NCBI RefSeq assembly: GCF_025562715.2
Contig: NZ_JAPFCC010000001.1
Span: forward strand, 3,983,501-4,047,500
Direction: 5' to 3'
DNA: 64,000 bases
Origin: Endozoicomonas gorgoniicola
Lineage (GTDB): Bacteria; Pseudomonadota; Gammaproteobacteria; Pseudomonadales; Endozoicomonadaceae
Under the pieces are notes generated by a model. The model did no database searches. It saw only the letters and a program-made list of their open reading frames with translations, and was not told the origin of the DNA. Position numbers and translations under genes: made by a program. This document shows positions 46,494-55,126 of this stretch, piece after piece; position 1 is the first letter of the stretch, and every line of letters begins with the position of its first letter.

Positions 46494-46527
46494 TGGACAC
46501 CCTCCCGCCCCCGGCTAAGTCATTGAT
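46494..46527 (+). repeat. Direct repeat near the resolvase fragment, first copy
   Basis: TGGACACCCTCCCGCCCC followed by GGCTAAGTCATTGAT is repeated at 53520-53553 with one mismatch. Here it is followed by a nearby inverted TGTCCAAAAA (46536-46546) and then the resolvase fragment. In the other copy it is joined directly to the middle of the resolvase sequence. It may be a res-site or element-end remnant. The rest of 46343-46627 shows no gene. Confidence 0.6.
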
Positions 46528-46627
46528 CCCCCGTGTCCAAAAAAACTTAATCCTGCCCAACTGGACAGGATGTAAAGCAGGGTCTAGTTTTCCCTTTACT
46601 CAGAATAAGAAGTAGAGGAACCCCGCC

Positions 46628-46769
46628 ATGAAAGGCCAGAACGTCGGATACATCCGGGTCAGCAGCGTTGACCAGAACACCGCCCGCCAGCTTGAAGGTA
46701 TTAATCTCGATACCACCTTTGAAGACCATTGCAGCGGCAAAGATACCAACCGGCCTCAGTTAAGGTAGA
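46628..46769 (+). pseudogene. Serine resolvase/invertase, N-terminal fragment
   Basis: About 46 codons from ATG 46628 read GYIRVSSVDQNTARQLEG and DTTFEDHCSGKDTNRPQL, the N-terminal strand with catalytic Ser (RVSSVDQ) and following region of Tn3-type resolvases. The frame then ends at a stop without the rest of the catalytic domain or HTH. A part of the same sequence (DTTFEDHCSGK) reappears at 53554-53590. Confidence 0.75.
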
Positions 46770-46781
46770 GAAGGCTTACAA

Positions 46782-48533
46782 TCACACGACACCTACACCC
46801 ATTTCATTCAGACTATCTCTGAATGCCTTCTCTTTATTCTGCGGTATAACAATCTGTAACTTTCCTAAACGCTGACACCACTTTGACAGCACTTTGTCAT
46901 TCATAATCAAATCAACGATCTCCTTGCTCTTGCAAGACATAATTAATGCCTCGCCTTGAAGCTTCACCCCCTCCCGATTAGCTTCAGCCTGTTTCAACAA
47001 ACCCTCGCAATCTTCCGGTAAAAAAGGCTGACTCTCTCTGTCGGTCAGAAAAGCTTTTAATTCCGCAACACTACCACCAACCTGTGTGGCTTCCATGATT
47101 TTCTTGCGGGATAGTTTCCAGTCGGTTTCTTTGCTTTTCACAGCGTAAAGCGATAAAAACTGCTGCTCCCAGGGCTCAGGGTGACTGTCAAAAACAATAC
47201 GTCCCTGGCGATGAATACTCAGGCTGGTTACTTTGCTTTCAGTAGGCTTTGACTCATAATCATCCGTCAAACCCAACACATAGCTGCCCAGCGACGTCAG
47301 TCTGAAAAAGCGTAAGCCATCATAACGGCTAAGGCACTCCATATCGCCAAAATCATCGTAATACACGCCCTCCTCATTAGGTGCAGCCATCACCACATCC
47401 ACAAGCCCGAGAGTCGCTGCATATTCCAGCAGGAAGCAACGTAGATAACGAGCCTCCAGCTGATCCCATGATGCATTGCAAAACTCACCCCAATCAGAAT
47501 TATAAATGTAGAGGTACCCGGGCATTGTCGTAATGTCGAGCCCGGAACCCGTTGTAAACATGTATTTGGAAAAATCTCCAAAGTTGATCCACACCCCCGA
47601 AGGGCAGTCTTTCAAATAGCCAATAATGTCATCTCTTCTGGGAGCCACGTCCGTAAAAAAACGCTTCCCCTTGCCAGTCTGCCCTTTAATGTTATCTATA
47701 CGGTTAAATTCATCGAACTTACGATTGCCGATCCACTGATCCCAGATATCTTTAATGTTGTCGGCAAATTGGTTGTTCGTCTTCTTTGCCTGAACCAGCG
47801 TCGTTTTTGACTGCCTGGTAAACTTGCTGTTGCCCATCATTCTCAGCCAACCGAAGGAAACAATATGCTCCATACCCTTTGCTTCACGACAGGAGGCCTT
47901 GTCATAATACTCATGAACCTCTTTGGCGACTTTCTTCAATGTTGCCAGAGACGCAACACCGGTCTTGTCGCTGACCTTGATTTGTTTATCCTGAAGTAAC
48001 ATCAGCAACGCATGAAATTCCGACTGGGCAACCTGCTCCCGTTCGAACACCTGATAGCCATCAGGCAGGGTTTCCGGCAAGGTATCAACAGCCAATGTGT
48101 CGGCTTCCGGTTCATCAACAAGCTCTCTCAGAACAACAAGCAATTCATCAGGCATCTTTATTGAAGAAGAATCCCATCCGTATCGTTCCTGAGAATAAAA
48201 AAACACTGAAAGCGATTCAGCCAGCCTTGAACCGTAGTAAAACATCCCATGACGTTCTTTATTTTCAGGAAAGTCACCGTACTTGGCCTCAAAACGGCTT
48301 TTCTCGATAAAACCCTTGTAATTAAACACCGTCTCTTCAATAAACGCTCGCTCCAGATCTGAAAGACCCTGCAAATACGGCTTCATATAAGCCTCATCAG
48401 ACAGTCCTTCTGCCAGAGCTTCAGTCAACCAGGCCTTGCGAATCTGCTTTGGCCTCACTCCAAAGTAAATGGCATACCGCTTCTTTAACGTATCAACGGT
48501 TTCCATTTCTAATGCTGCTTGCAACCCGGACAT
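46782..48533 (-). CDS. Unrecognised 583-residue protein next to the type I R-M locus
   Basis: This is an intact 583-residue frame transcribed away from hsdM. I do not recognise a catalytic motif. The C-terminal about 90 residues (GEALIMSCKSKEIVDLIMND, WCQRLGKLQIVIPQNKEKAF) faintly resemble the helicase C-terminal-like domain PF13625 seen in XPB/Ssl2-like proteins, but there is no Walker A or DEAD motif. The N-terminus has an FGVRPKQIRKAWLTEAL helix region. The short 164-bp intergenic region to hsdM should hold divergent promoters. It could belong to a defence system whose other parts are lost. Confidence 0.5.
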   Translation of the reverse strand: MSGLQAALEMETVDTLKKRYAIYFGVRPKQIRKAWLTEALAEGLSDEAYMKPYLQGLSDLERAFIEETVFNYKGFIEKSRFEAKYGDFPENKERHGMFYYGSRLAESLSVFFYSQERYGWDSSSIKMPDELLVVLRELVDEPEADTLAVDTLPETLPDGYQVFEREQVAQSEFHALLMLLQDKQIKVSDKTGVASLATLKKVAKEVHEYYDKASCREAKGMEHIVSFGWLRMMGNSKFTRQSKTTLVQAKKTNNQFADNIKDIWDQWIGNRKFDEFNRIDNIKGQTGKGKRFFTDVAPRRDDIIGYLKDCPSGVWINFGDFSKYMFTTGSGLDITTMPGYLYIYNSDWGEFCNASWDQLEARYLRCFLLEYAATLGLVDVVMAAPNEEGVYYDDFGDMECLSRYDGLRFFRLTSLGSYVLGLTDDYESKPTESKVTSLSIHRQGRIVFDSHPEPWEQQFLSLYAVKSKETDWKLSRKKIMEATQVGGSVAELKAFLTDRESQPFLPEDCEGLLKQAEANREGVKLQGEALIMSCKSKEIVDLIMNDKVLSKWCQRLGKLQIVIPQNKEKAFRDSLNEMGVGVV

Positions 48534-48697
48534 TGAATAACCACCTTTCGTTCAGTAAAGCTGTTCCATATCAGCACAGTGTAAACGCATTCGACCGTTC
48601 AAACCCTACTACCTTTCCTGTAATCTACCTCTCATTACTCAAATCGAAATCAGTCCGCACCTTCAACACCCGGACGCTCGCATTACCGGTTACCAAC

Positions 48698-49183
48698 ATG
48701 CCCAACACCCAAACCAACCTGGCCGCCTTCATCTGGTCCGTCGCTGACCTCCTGCGGGGCGATTTTAAGCAATCCCAGTACGGGCGCATCATCCTGCCCT
48801 TTACCCTGCTGCGTCGCCTGGAGTGTGTACTGGAACCCAGCAAAGAAGCGGTACTGGCACAGTATGAACAGGTGAGAAAAAGCAACCTGCCCGAAGACGG
48901 CAGTCAGGGCGACATCAAGGACAATCTGGAAACCTGCGTTCAGTCGTTTTCCCGTGATGCCCGCGAAATCTTTGAGCATTTCAAGTTTGATGAATTTGTC
49001 GGCACCCTGAACGAAGCCAACCTGTTGTATAAGGTGGTGCGGAAATTCGCCACCATAGACCTGAGTCCGAAGGCGATCTCCAATCACGACATGGGTCTGG
49101 TGCAGCTAAGCACTAAAAACCATGCATGCAACGCTTTCGTCATCCCCGCGAAGGAGGCTGTCGCAAAAGGGTTGAAAGCATGA
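48698..49183 (+). pseudogene. hsdM: hsdM (type I R-M methylase), only N-terminal domain left
   Basis: ATG 48698 begins MPNTQTNLAAFIWSVADLLR, the typical start of the HsdM N-terminal helical domain, followed by GRIILPFTLLRRLECVLEP. Homology stops after PKAISNHDMG at about 49100. The SAM-binding and NPPF catalytic parts are absent. The sequence then passes into palindromic repeat DNA (49128-49298). An in-frame-looking tail after the repeat (LPSIEEIEQGLGGELL, ending 49359) may be the original HsdM C-terminus, suggesting loss of about 1.1 kb between. Confidence 0.75.
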
Positions 49184-49195
49184 ATTATTACAACA

Positions 49196-49298
49196 CCGTC
49201 GTTCCCGCGCAGGCGGGAATCCACACCAGCCAACAGTCAGTAAAAAAACTGTCATCTTTTACCGGAGCAATGGATTCCCGCCTTCGCGGGAATGACGG
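49196..49298. repeat. Palindromic repeat element of the GTCATTCCCGCG type
   Basis: Inverted arms CCGTCGTTCCCGCG... (49196-49223) and ...CGCGGGAATGACGG (49271-49298) enclose about 47 bp. This is the widespread proteobacterial small mobile repeat family with GCGGGAATCC cores. A further partial copy (TCGTCATCCCCGCGAAGG) lies at 49138. They sit exactly where hsdM has lost its catalytic part, so they probably mediated or marked the deletion. Confidence 0.75.
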
Positions 49299-49355
49299 TG
49301 AGGTGCAACTGCCCAGTATTGAAGAAATTGAGCAGGGTTTGGGAGGGGAGTTGTT

Positions 49356-50738
49356 ATGAGGGCTGGAAGCTTGAAGCCGGTAGCTGAAAGTGGGAAGTAT
49401 AAGGCTTATTCGGAGTATAAGGATTCTGGGGTTGAATGGTTTGGCTCCATTCCTTCTCATTGGCAGGTTGCAGGCTTTAAAAAGTATTTGTCTTCGATTG
49501 TTGATTATCGTGGTAAGACACCAAACAAAACTGATTCCGGGATTTTGTTGGTAACAGCTCGAAACATAAAGCAGGGGCAATTGGATTATGAAAAATCCCA
49601 AGAATTTATTGATCCTGATGACTATGAATCGGTCATGATTCGAGGTAAACCAGAGATAGGGGATGTTCTATTTACTACAGAAGCTCCATTAGGCGAAGTT
49701 GCGATTGTAGACCGCACTGACTTCGCCCTAGCTCAGAGAATCATTAAATTTTCGGGAATGAAAAGCATACTTGATAACTATTATTTCAGGTATCTGCTTA
49801 TGTCTCAGGAGTTTCAGCAGTCGTTACAAATGTACGCTTCAGGCTCAACGGCATTAGGCATCAAAGCAGAGCGTTTTGTTTATCTTCGAAAGTTACTTCC
49901 CCCGTATAGTGAGCAACGCATTATCGCTAACTTCCTCGACCACGAAACCGCCAAAATCGACACCCTGATCGAAGAACAACAATCCCTGATCCGGCTGTTG
50001 CAGGAAAAACGACAGGCAGTGATCAGTCATACCGTCACCAAGGGGCTGAACCCGGACGCGCCGATGAAGGATTCCGGTGTGGAGTGGCTTGGGGAAGTGC
50101 CGGAGCATTGGGTTGTTAGACGGTTGAAGCACGCATCTGACCATCAATCAGGTATACCAAAGGGCAAAGATTTAACCGGCAGAAAAACCATTGAAGTTCC
50201 CATGCTGCGTGTCGCCAATGTTCAGGATGGTTATCTTGATTTGACTGATGTTCATACGATCAAAATTGAGCCGAGCCAGCTTGACCGCTTTATGCTGAAA
50301 AAAGGTGATGTTTTGATGAATGAAGGCGGCGATAACGATAAATTGGGTCGTGGCGCTGTTTGGACAGGTGAAATTAATCCCTGCATTCACCAAAACCATG
50401 TTCATGCAATCCGACCCAGAGAAATTGAGCCTGAATGGTTAGAACTGCTTACAGGTTCCTCATATGCGAAGTTTCACTTCTATAGAGTAGCGAAACAAAG
50501 TACTAACTTAGCTTCAATCTCTTCTAGCAGCATGAAAGAAACACCTTTGGTGATTCCCCCTGTTGAAGAGCGTAGAGAAATCATGTCTTACCTCAAAAAA
50601 ATGAAGACTAATTATGACTCTCTTGAGACTGAGTGCCAGAAGCAAATAACACTATTAAGCGAGCATCGCACCGCCCTGATCTCCGCTGCCGTCACCGGCA
50701 AAATCGACGTGCGTGACTGGACAGCACCAAAGGAATAA
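49356..50738 (+). CDS. hsdS: Type I restriction-modification specificity subunit HsdS
   Basis: This 460-residue HsdS has two target recognition domains, each introduced by the same motif: KDSGVEWFGSIPSHW at residues about 24-38 and KDSGVEWLGEVPEHW at about 235-249. Each is followed by a long conserved helix (DHETAKIDTLIEEQQSLIRL and KMKTNYDSLETECQKQ). GDVLFTTEAPLG and KGDVLMNEGGD are typical TRD loops. The gene is intact, but its methylase and endonuclease partners in this locus are broken, so it can work only with subunits from elsewhere. Confidence 0.85.
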   Translation: MRAGSLKPVAESGKYKAYSEYKDSGVEWFGSIPSHWQVAGFKKYLSSIVDYRGKTPNKTDSGILLVTARNIKQGQLDYEKSQEFIDPDDYESVMIRGKPEIGDVLFTTEAPLGEVAIVDRTDFALAQRIIKFSGMKSILDNYYFRYLLMSQEFQQSLQMYASGSTALGIKAERFVYLRKLLPPYSEQRIIANFLDHETAKIDTLIEEQQSLIRLLQEKRQAVISHTVTKGLNPDAPMKDSGVEWLGEVPEHWVVRRLKHASDHQSGIPKGKDLTGRKTIEVPMLRVANVQDGYLDLTDVHTIKIEPSQLDRFMLKKGDVLMNEGGDNDKLGRGAVWTGEINPCIHQNHVHAIRPREIEPEWLELLTGSSYAKFHFYRVAKQSTNLASISSSSMKETPLVIPPVEERREIMSYLKKMKTNYDSLETECQKQITLLSEHRTALISAAVTGKIDVRDWTAPKE

Positions 50739-50742
50739 ACCC

Positions 50743-51033
50743 ATGAAATTAACGGACTACCAGTTTCTACAACAACTGTCGGCATTGCCCTTTGTCGAGG
50801 CGCTGTATCTGTTCGGCTCCCGCGCCCGTGGCGACGCCCGTGAACGCTCAGACATTGATCTTGCAGTATTCTGCCCTACCGCTTCAGACAACGAATGGTT
50901 GCAGGTCTTGGCTATTGTGGAGCAAGCCGATACCCTGTTAACCATTGACTGCGTGCGCTTTGATGCTGAACCGGCAGGCAGCACATTGCGGGCCGCCATT
51001 GAACAGGATAAACAGGTATTGTATGAGTGTTGA
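50743..51033 (+). CDS. MNT-type nucleotidyltransferase antitoxin
   Basis: The protein is 96 residues from ATG 50743, right after hsdS. The minimal nucleotidyltransferase motif LFGSRARGDARERSDIDLAV is complete (GSxxxGx..SDxDL). In MNT/HEPN systems this protein neutralises the HEPN partner, in studied cases by adding nucleotides to it. It overlaps the HEPN gene (51023). Insertion of such a pair between hsdS and hsdR is common in type I loci. Confidence 0.8.
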   Translation: MKLTDYQFLQQLSALPFVEALYLFGSRARGDARERSDIDLAVFCPTASDNEWLQVLAIVEQADTLLTIDCVRFDAEPAGSTLRAAIEQDKQVLYEC

Positions 51034-51412
51034 TTTAAAACTGGATGCACTGGGTAAAGCACTGCAACGATTTCACGAATCACTGCAATACGACGAATCC
51101 CAGCCACTGGTGGTTGATGCGTCAATTCAGCGGTTCGAGTTCTGTATTGAACTGAGCTGGAAAACCTTGAAAGCCTGCCTTGCCCAGGAAGGCATTACCG
51201 CCAACACTCCGAGGGAGTCTATGCAGCAGGCGTTTGCGGCTCACTGGTTTGATGATGAAAAAGCATGGCTCAGTATGCTAAAAGATCGCAATCTTACCTC
51301 GCACACGTATAAAGAAGATCTGGCGTTAGAAATTTACCGCCGCTTACCCTCTCATTATCAGGCGATGCAGGCATTGCATACCCACCTGACTTCCCGCTTT
51401 GGTCACTACTGA
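51023..51412 (+). CDS. HEPN-domain toxin (HI0074-like nucleotidyltransferase partner)
   Basis: The protein has 129 residues, starting at ATG 51023 inside the MNT gene. The helical HEPN fold is suggested by FEFCIELSWKTLKACLAQEG, a hallmark of the HI0074/NTase-substrate-binding family, and by MLKDRNLTSHTY, which contains the R-x4-H motif of HEPN RNases. The expected toxin is an RNase held inactive by the MNT partner. The frame is complete and a strong hairpin follows 5 bp after the stop. Confidence 0.8.
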   Translation: MSVDLKLDALGKALQRFHESLQYDESQPLVVDASIQRFEFCIELSWKTLKACLAQEGITANTPRESMQQAFAAHWFDDEKAWLSMLKDRNLTSHTYKEDLALEIYRRLPSHYQAMQALHTHLTSRFGHY

Positions 51413-51417
51413 TTCCT

Positions 51418-51444
51418 GATTGTCTCCGCACTGCGGAGACAATC
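51418..51444 (+). terminator. Hairpin terminator after the MNT/HEPN pair
   Basis: This is a near-uninterrupted palindrome GATTGTCTCCGCA / TGCGGAGACAATC with a one-base centre, followed by CTTTCT. It lies between the HEPN stop and the hsdR start, so it should separate the two transcripts. Confidence 0.6.
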
Positions 51445-51455
51445 CTTTCTGTAGC

Positions 51456-51897
51456 ATGAGTTATACGATGGATAGCATCCAAGAACGGATTTTCCAAAAT
51501 GAAATGATCGCCCAAATGCAGTCCAATGGCTGGCTGCCGGGGTCAGCCGACCAGTATGACCGGGAAACTGCGCTATACACCGCCGGCAAAAAGATAAAGG
51601 CCTGGCGCATTGATCTGGTATTGTTTATCAACGGTTTGCCGGTGGCGACGCTGGAGCTGAAGTCGGAGTTTAAACAGTCCGTCGATAACGCCATTCGTCA
51701 GTACAAAAAGACCCGTCTGCCCCAAAGACCCGGAAACCGGCAAGCCGGAACCATTGCTGACCTTCAAACGGGGCGCACTGGTGCATTTTGCCGTGAGTCA
51801 GTACCAAGTGTATATGGCAACCAGTCTGGCGGGCAGCGATACGTTCTTTCTGCCGTTTAACAAAGGCACGGCGGAAGGCGGCGCACTTTGTCCCTGA
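51456..51897 (+). pseudogene. hsdR: hsdR 5' fragment, frameshifted and truncated
   Basis: ATG 51456 begins MSYTMDSIQERIFQNEMI, the N-terminal nuclease region of HsdR, with RIDLVLFINGLPVATLELKSE carrying the PD-(D/E)xK core (D...E-x-K). An extra C in the CCCC run at 51719-51722 shifts the frame. Correcting it gives KDPETGKPEPLLTFKRGALV and on to FFLPFNKGTAEGGA. The sequence then ends abruptly at about 51890 and changes into darT. Motor and C-terminal domains are absent here; a 3' hsdR part occurs at 42110. Confidence 0.75.
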
Positions 51898-52444
51898 TGA
51901 TGGCCTTGAATATCACACGATTCATGATGTCAGCATACAGGCGCACCGCCACCTCAGAACCATTCCATGTGGTAAGGGTGGGGCTATCCATGATTACCTG
52001 CCCTTTTATCTCGGTCCTCTGTCACCGATGCTCTATAAACTGAGCAAAGGCGGGCTGGACGGTTACAGTGACGGGCAGGAACCTCTTATTTATCTGGTCG
52101 CCTGGGCTGATGAGGTGGCTAAGGCCGGATTCGATTATGTGTTTTCTGATGGGCATGGTCTTGCCCGTTTCACTCAATGGTATGACGACGTTTCCCAACT
52201 GGGTCAACTGGACTGGCCACTGGTTCTGAGTCAGGAATGGGCAGACACTCTGGAAGACAATGACCGCAAGCGGCGCAAACAGGCTGAGTTTCTTGTTCAC
52301 CGTGAGTTTCCGTGGTCGATGATTAAGGGTATAGCTGTAATTAACGATGACATCGCTGGCAGGGTCAATGCTATCCTTGACCAGTTTTCAGACCGACATA
52401 AACCGCCTGTCAGGGTCGTCAGACAATGGTATTACCAAGGCTAA
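51893..52444 (+). pseudogene. darT: darT (DNA ADP-ribosyltransferase toxin), N-terminus missing
   Basis: From 51896 the frame reads DDGLEYHTIHDVSIQAHRHL and GGAIHDYLPFYLGPLSPMLY, aligning with DarT from about residue 40. It continues through YVFSDGHGLARFTQWYDD and RRKQAEFLVHREFPW, which holds the catalytic Glu. Only the first roughly 40 residues, including the start and part of the NAD-binding region, are lost at the junction with hsdR. The shorter frame from 52028 lacks even more. DarT ADP-ribosylates thymidine in single-stranded DNA. Confidence 0.8.
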
Positions 52445-52448
52445 GGAT

Positions 52449-53465
52449 ATGATCAAGCTCACTCAGGGAAACTTGCTGCGCTCAGATGCTGAAGCACTGG
52501 TAAATACCGTGAATTGCGATGGTTACATGGGCAAAGGCATTGCCCTGCAATTCAAGAAAGCGTTTCCCGAAAACTTTGTGGCTTACCAGAAAGCCTGCAA
52601 ACAGAACGAGGTTCAACCCGGAGCCATGTTTGTGCATGAGTACGGCGATATGATGGGCAGGAAGATCATTATCAACTTCCCGACCAAACGCCACTGGCGC
52701 AATCGCTCCCTGATGGAAGATGTGGATTCCGGGCTGGTTGCTCTGATTGAAGAAGTGAGGAACCGTGGCATCAAAAGCATTGCTATCCCACCGCTGGGCT
52801 GTGGCCTGGGTGGACTTGAATGGTCGGAAGTCCGGCCTCGAATAGAAGCTGCCTTTGCAGAATTGCCTGACGTTGATGTTCACCTTTACGAACCAAAAGG
52901 TGCGCCTGATGGCAAGACACAGCCTGTTGGCACCAAGCAGCCCAATATGACCCGTGCCAGAGCTTTAATCATCCTTCTCATGGCTCGTTATCGTGAGCTT
53001 GAATATGAGCTGACGCTGCTTGAAGTGCATAAGCTGGCTTATTTGCTGCAAGAGCAGGGTGAAGACCTGAAACTTAACTTTGTTGCTCACCGCTTTGGTC
53101 CTTATGCCACCAACATTCGGTTTCTTTTGCATGTAATGGAAGGGCATTTTATTCGGGGGTTCGGGGATGATGAAAACCCGGAACAGTTAATCGAGCTAAT
53201 GCCTGGGGCACCTCAAAAGGCAGAACAGTTTTTGTCTGCGGACGAAACATCCCAGTCCCGATTAGAGTCTGTCAGCCAGTTCATTGATGGTTTTGAAACA
53301 CCTTATGGAATGGAGCTACTTACAACTGTTCACTGGGTACAGAACCATGAACAAAAGCAGATCGAAGAAGACATTTTTATGCGTGTTAAAAAATGGTCTG
53401 CCCGTAAGGCAAACCTATTTACGCCGTTTCATGTTAAGGCGGCTATTGCTCATTTGGGTCGATGA
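52449..53465 (+). CDS. darG: DarG macrodomain antitoxin
   Basis: The protein is 338 residues from ATG 52449, four bases after darT. The N-terminal macrodomain (residues about 1-155) has LVNTVNCDGYMGKGIALQFK and AIPPLGCGLGGLEW, the ADP-ribose-binding loops. The C-terminal about 170 residues (LEVHKLAYLLQEQGEDLKL, AHRFGPYATNIR) are the toxin-binding half. DarG removes ADP-ribose from DNA and sequesters DarT. It is intact although its toxin has lost its N-terminus. Confidence 0.85.
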   Translation: MIKLTQGNLLRSDAEALVNTVNCDGYMGKGIALQFKKAFPENFVAYQKACKQNEVQPGAMFVHEYGDMMGRKIIINFPTKRHWRNRSLMEDVDSGLVALIEEVRNRGIKSIAIPPLGCGLGGLEWSEVRPRIEAAFAELPDVDVHLYEPKGAPDGKTQPVGTKQPNMTRARALIILLMARYRELEYELTLLEVHKLAYLLQEQGEDLKLNFVAHRFGPYATNIRFLLHVMEGHFIRGFGDDENPEQLIELMPGAPQKAEQFLSADETSQSRLESVSQFIDGFETPYGMELLTTVHWVQNHEQKQIEEDIFMRVKKWSARKANLFTPFHVKAAIAHLGR

Positions 53466-53519
53466 GTTGATATTCAATCACTGAATGAATCTTTAACCAG
53501 CCAAAGTAAGTATACTTTT

Positions 53520-53590
53520 TGGACACCCTCCCGCCCCTGGCTAAGTCATTGATCTCGATACCACATTTGAAGACCATTGCAGCGGCAAAG
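53520..53590 (+). repeat. Second copy of the resolvase-region repeat, with internal deletion
   Basis: The 34-bp repeat of 46494-46527 recurs, here joined directly to CTCGATACCACATTTGAAG (53554 onward), which encodes DTTFEDHCSGK of the resolvase at 46705-46742. Relative to the first copy about 177 bp are missing. It marks the right boundary of the degraded restriction/toxin region; beyond it core genes begin. No gene is seen between 53466 and 53762. Confidence 0.7.
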
Positions 53591-53692
53591 TGAGCTGCAC
53601 TCTTGTCATAAAGAGCCGCTCATGGCTGTTTAGTGGAAGAATTACTATCGCTGAAAAGGCTATCTGCAAAGCATTCACTCACATGATGTAGT

Positions 53693-53736
53693 GGGTGAGG
53701 CTCTGTTCAGCATAAGAAGTGAACAGAGCCTCACCC
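53693..53736. terminator. Long hairpin downstream of livK
   Basis: A 16-bp stem GGGTGAGGCTCTGTTC / GAACAGAGCCTCACCC with a 12-base loop lies 27 bp beyond the livK stop. It has no T run on either side, so it is terminator-like by position only. Confidence 0.5.
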
Positions 53737-53762
53737 AAATGTCTTAAGTTTGTATAAGACTA

Positions 53763-54884
53763 TCAATCCAGCACCGTCTTGGTACCATCGGAGTGCCATT
53801 TATAAACGACAAAGCTGAAGTCTTTAAGATCGCCCTTGCCATCGAAGGTCAGTTGTCCGGTTGGTGTCGTAAAAACATTCCTGCGCAGCACATCCGCTAC
53901 TTCTTCAGGGTCTTCATTCTTAGCCATCTTCATGCCGTCTGCCATCACCTGTACAGCAGAGTAAGCCGGAAAAACAAAAGGACCCGATGCGTCATTGCCT
54001 TTTGCCTTGATGGCTGCAACCAGTTTGGCATTGACCGGGTCCTGATCGAAACTCTTTGGCAGGGTGACCAGTAAGCCTTCTGAAGCTTCGCCGGCAATAG
54101 CAGATATATCTTTGTTGCCCACACCTTCTGGTCCCATAAACGGTACCTTCAAACCCTTTTCAGCACTTTGTCGCAAAATCAAACCCAGTTCAGGGTGGTA
54201 GCCGCCATAGTAAACAAACTCGACATTTTCCCTTTTCAGCTTGGCAATGAGCGCAGAGAAGTCTTTGTCACCGGAAGTGACACCTTCAAATACCGCTACA
54301 TTAATACCTGCCTCTTCCACAACATCCTTGACTGCCCTGGCAATACCTTCGCCGTATTGCTGTTTGTCATGAATCACTGCCATTTTCTTTGGCTTGATCT
54401 TTTCAACGATATATTTACCCGCAGTTGGTCCCTGCAAACTGTCCAGGCCGATAGTGCGGAAAATCATCTTGTAACCACGACTGGTAATTTCAGGGCTGGT
54501 TGAAGCCGCAGTAATCATCAGAATGCCTTCATCTTCGTAAATATCAGAAGCAGGCTGAGTGGAGGAGGAACAAAGGTGACCAACAACAAATTGAACCCTT
54601 TGGTTAGCAATTTTGTTCGCCACAGCTACGGCTTGTTTAGGGTCACAGGCATCGTCGAAAACAACGGCTTCCAGTTGCTTGCCATTGACACCGCCCGCTT
54701 TATTGATCTGCTCAATCGCCATTTTGGCGCCGGTAAACTGCATATCCCCATACTGTGCAACAGGGCCTGTTACAGGACCCGCCAGAGCAATTTTGATGGT
54801 ATCTTCAGCCTGAGCCATACCCATGACTCCAGCCAGCAGCATGGTTGCCGTAAGGCTCAATAATTTTTTTTTATTATTCTTCAT
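53763..54884 (-). CDS. livK: Branched-chain amino acid ABC transporter, periplasmic binding protein (LivK-type)
   Basis: The protein is about 373 residues from ATG 54884, with GGAAGGGG about 14 bases upstream. The signal peptide at residues 1-24 ends in MAQA before EDTIKIALAGPVTG. The type 1 periplasmic-binding fold is recognisable from GDMQFTGAKMAIEQINKAGG, VVGHLCSSSTQPASDIYEDE and VVYKWHSDGT. It should bind Leu/Ile/Val in the periplasm. The permease and ATPase genes are not adjacent, so it is a stand-alone gene as often seen for livJ/livK. It is intact, and its codon and base composition fit the core genes to its right. Confidence 0.9.
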   Translation of the reverse strand: MKNNKKKLLSLTATMLLAGVMGMAQAEDTIKIALAGPVTGPVAQYGDMQFTGAKMAIEQINKAGGVNGKQLEAVVFDDACDPKQAVAVANKIANQRVQFVVGHLCSSSTQPASDIYEDEGILMITAASTSPEITSRGYKMIFRTIGLDSLQGPTAGKYIVEKIKPKKMAVIHDKQQYGEGIARAVKDVVEEAGINVAVFEGVTSGDKDFSALIAKLKRENVEFVYYGGYHPELGLILRQSAEKGLKVPFMGPEGVGNKDISAIAGEASEGLLVTLPKSFDQDPVNAKLVAAIKAKGNDASGPFVFPAYSAVQVMADGMKMAKNEDPEEVADVLRRNVFTTPTGQLTFDGKGDLKDFSFVVYKWHSDGTKTVLD

Positions 54885-55126
54885 TGTGTTGACGCCCCTT
54901 CCAAAAGGATGGTTTCGATTTGTTATTTTAAAGTCTCTGGTGCTTGCCACTCGCTATATTAATAATTTTTTACAGCCAGATCAGCAACTATTTTTTCAGA
55001 GCCGGCGCAAAAAAATAAACGACTGACCGGGGCGCCAGGCTTCGGGGCTGGATATACCACAAACAGCCAGAGTAGTTCGCTTTTTATGCTATATGTGCTT
55101 ATGCAGTTACAAATAAGGAATTGATT

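Noticed and set aside
52347..52448. Longer start for darG at 52347
   Set aside because: The extra 34 residues overlap darT and have no macrodomain homology; ATG 52449 begins exactly with the macrodomain strand.
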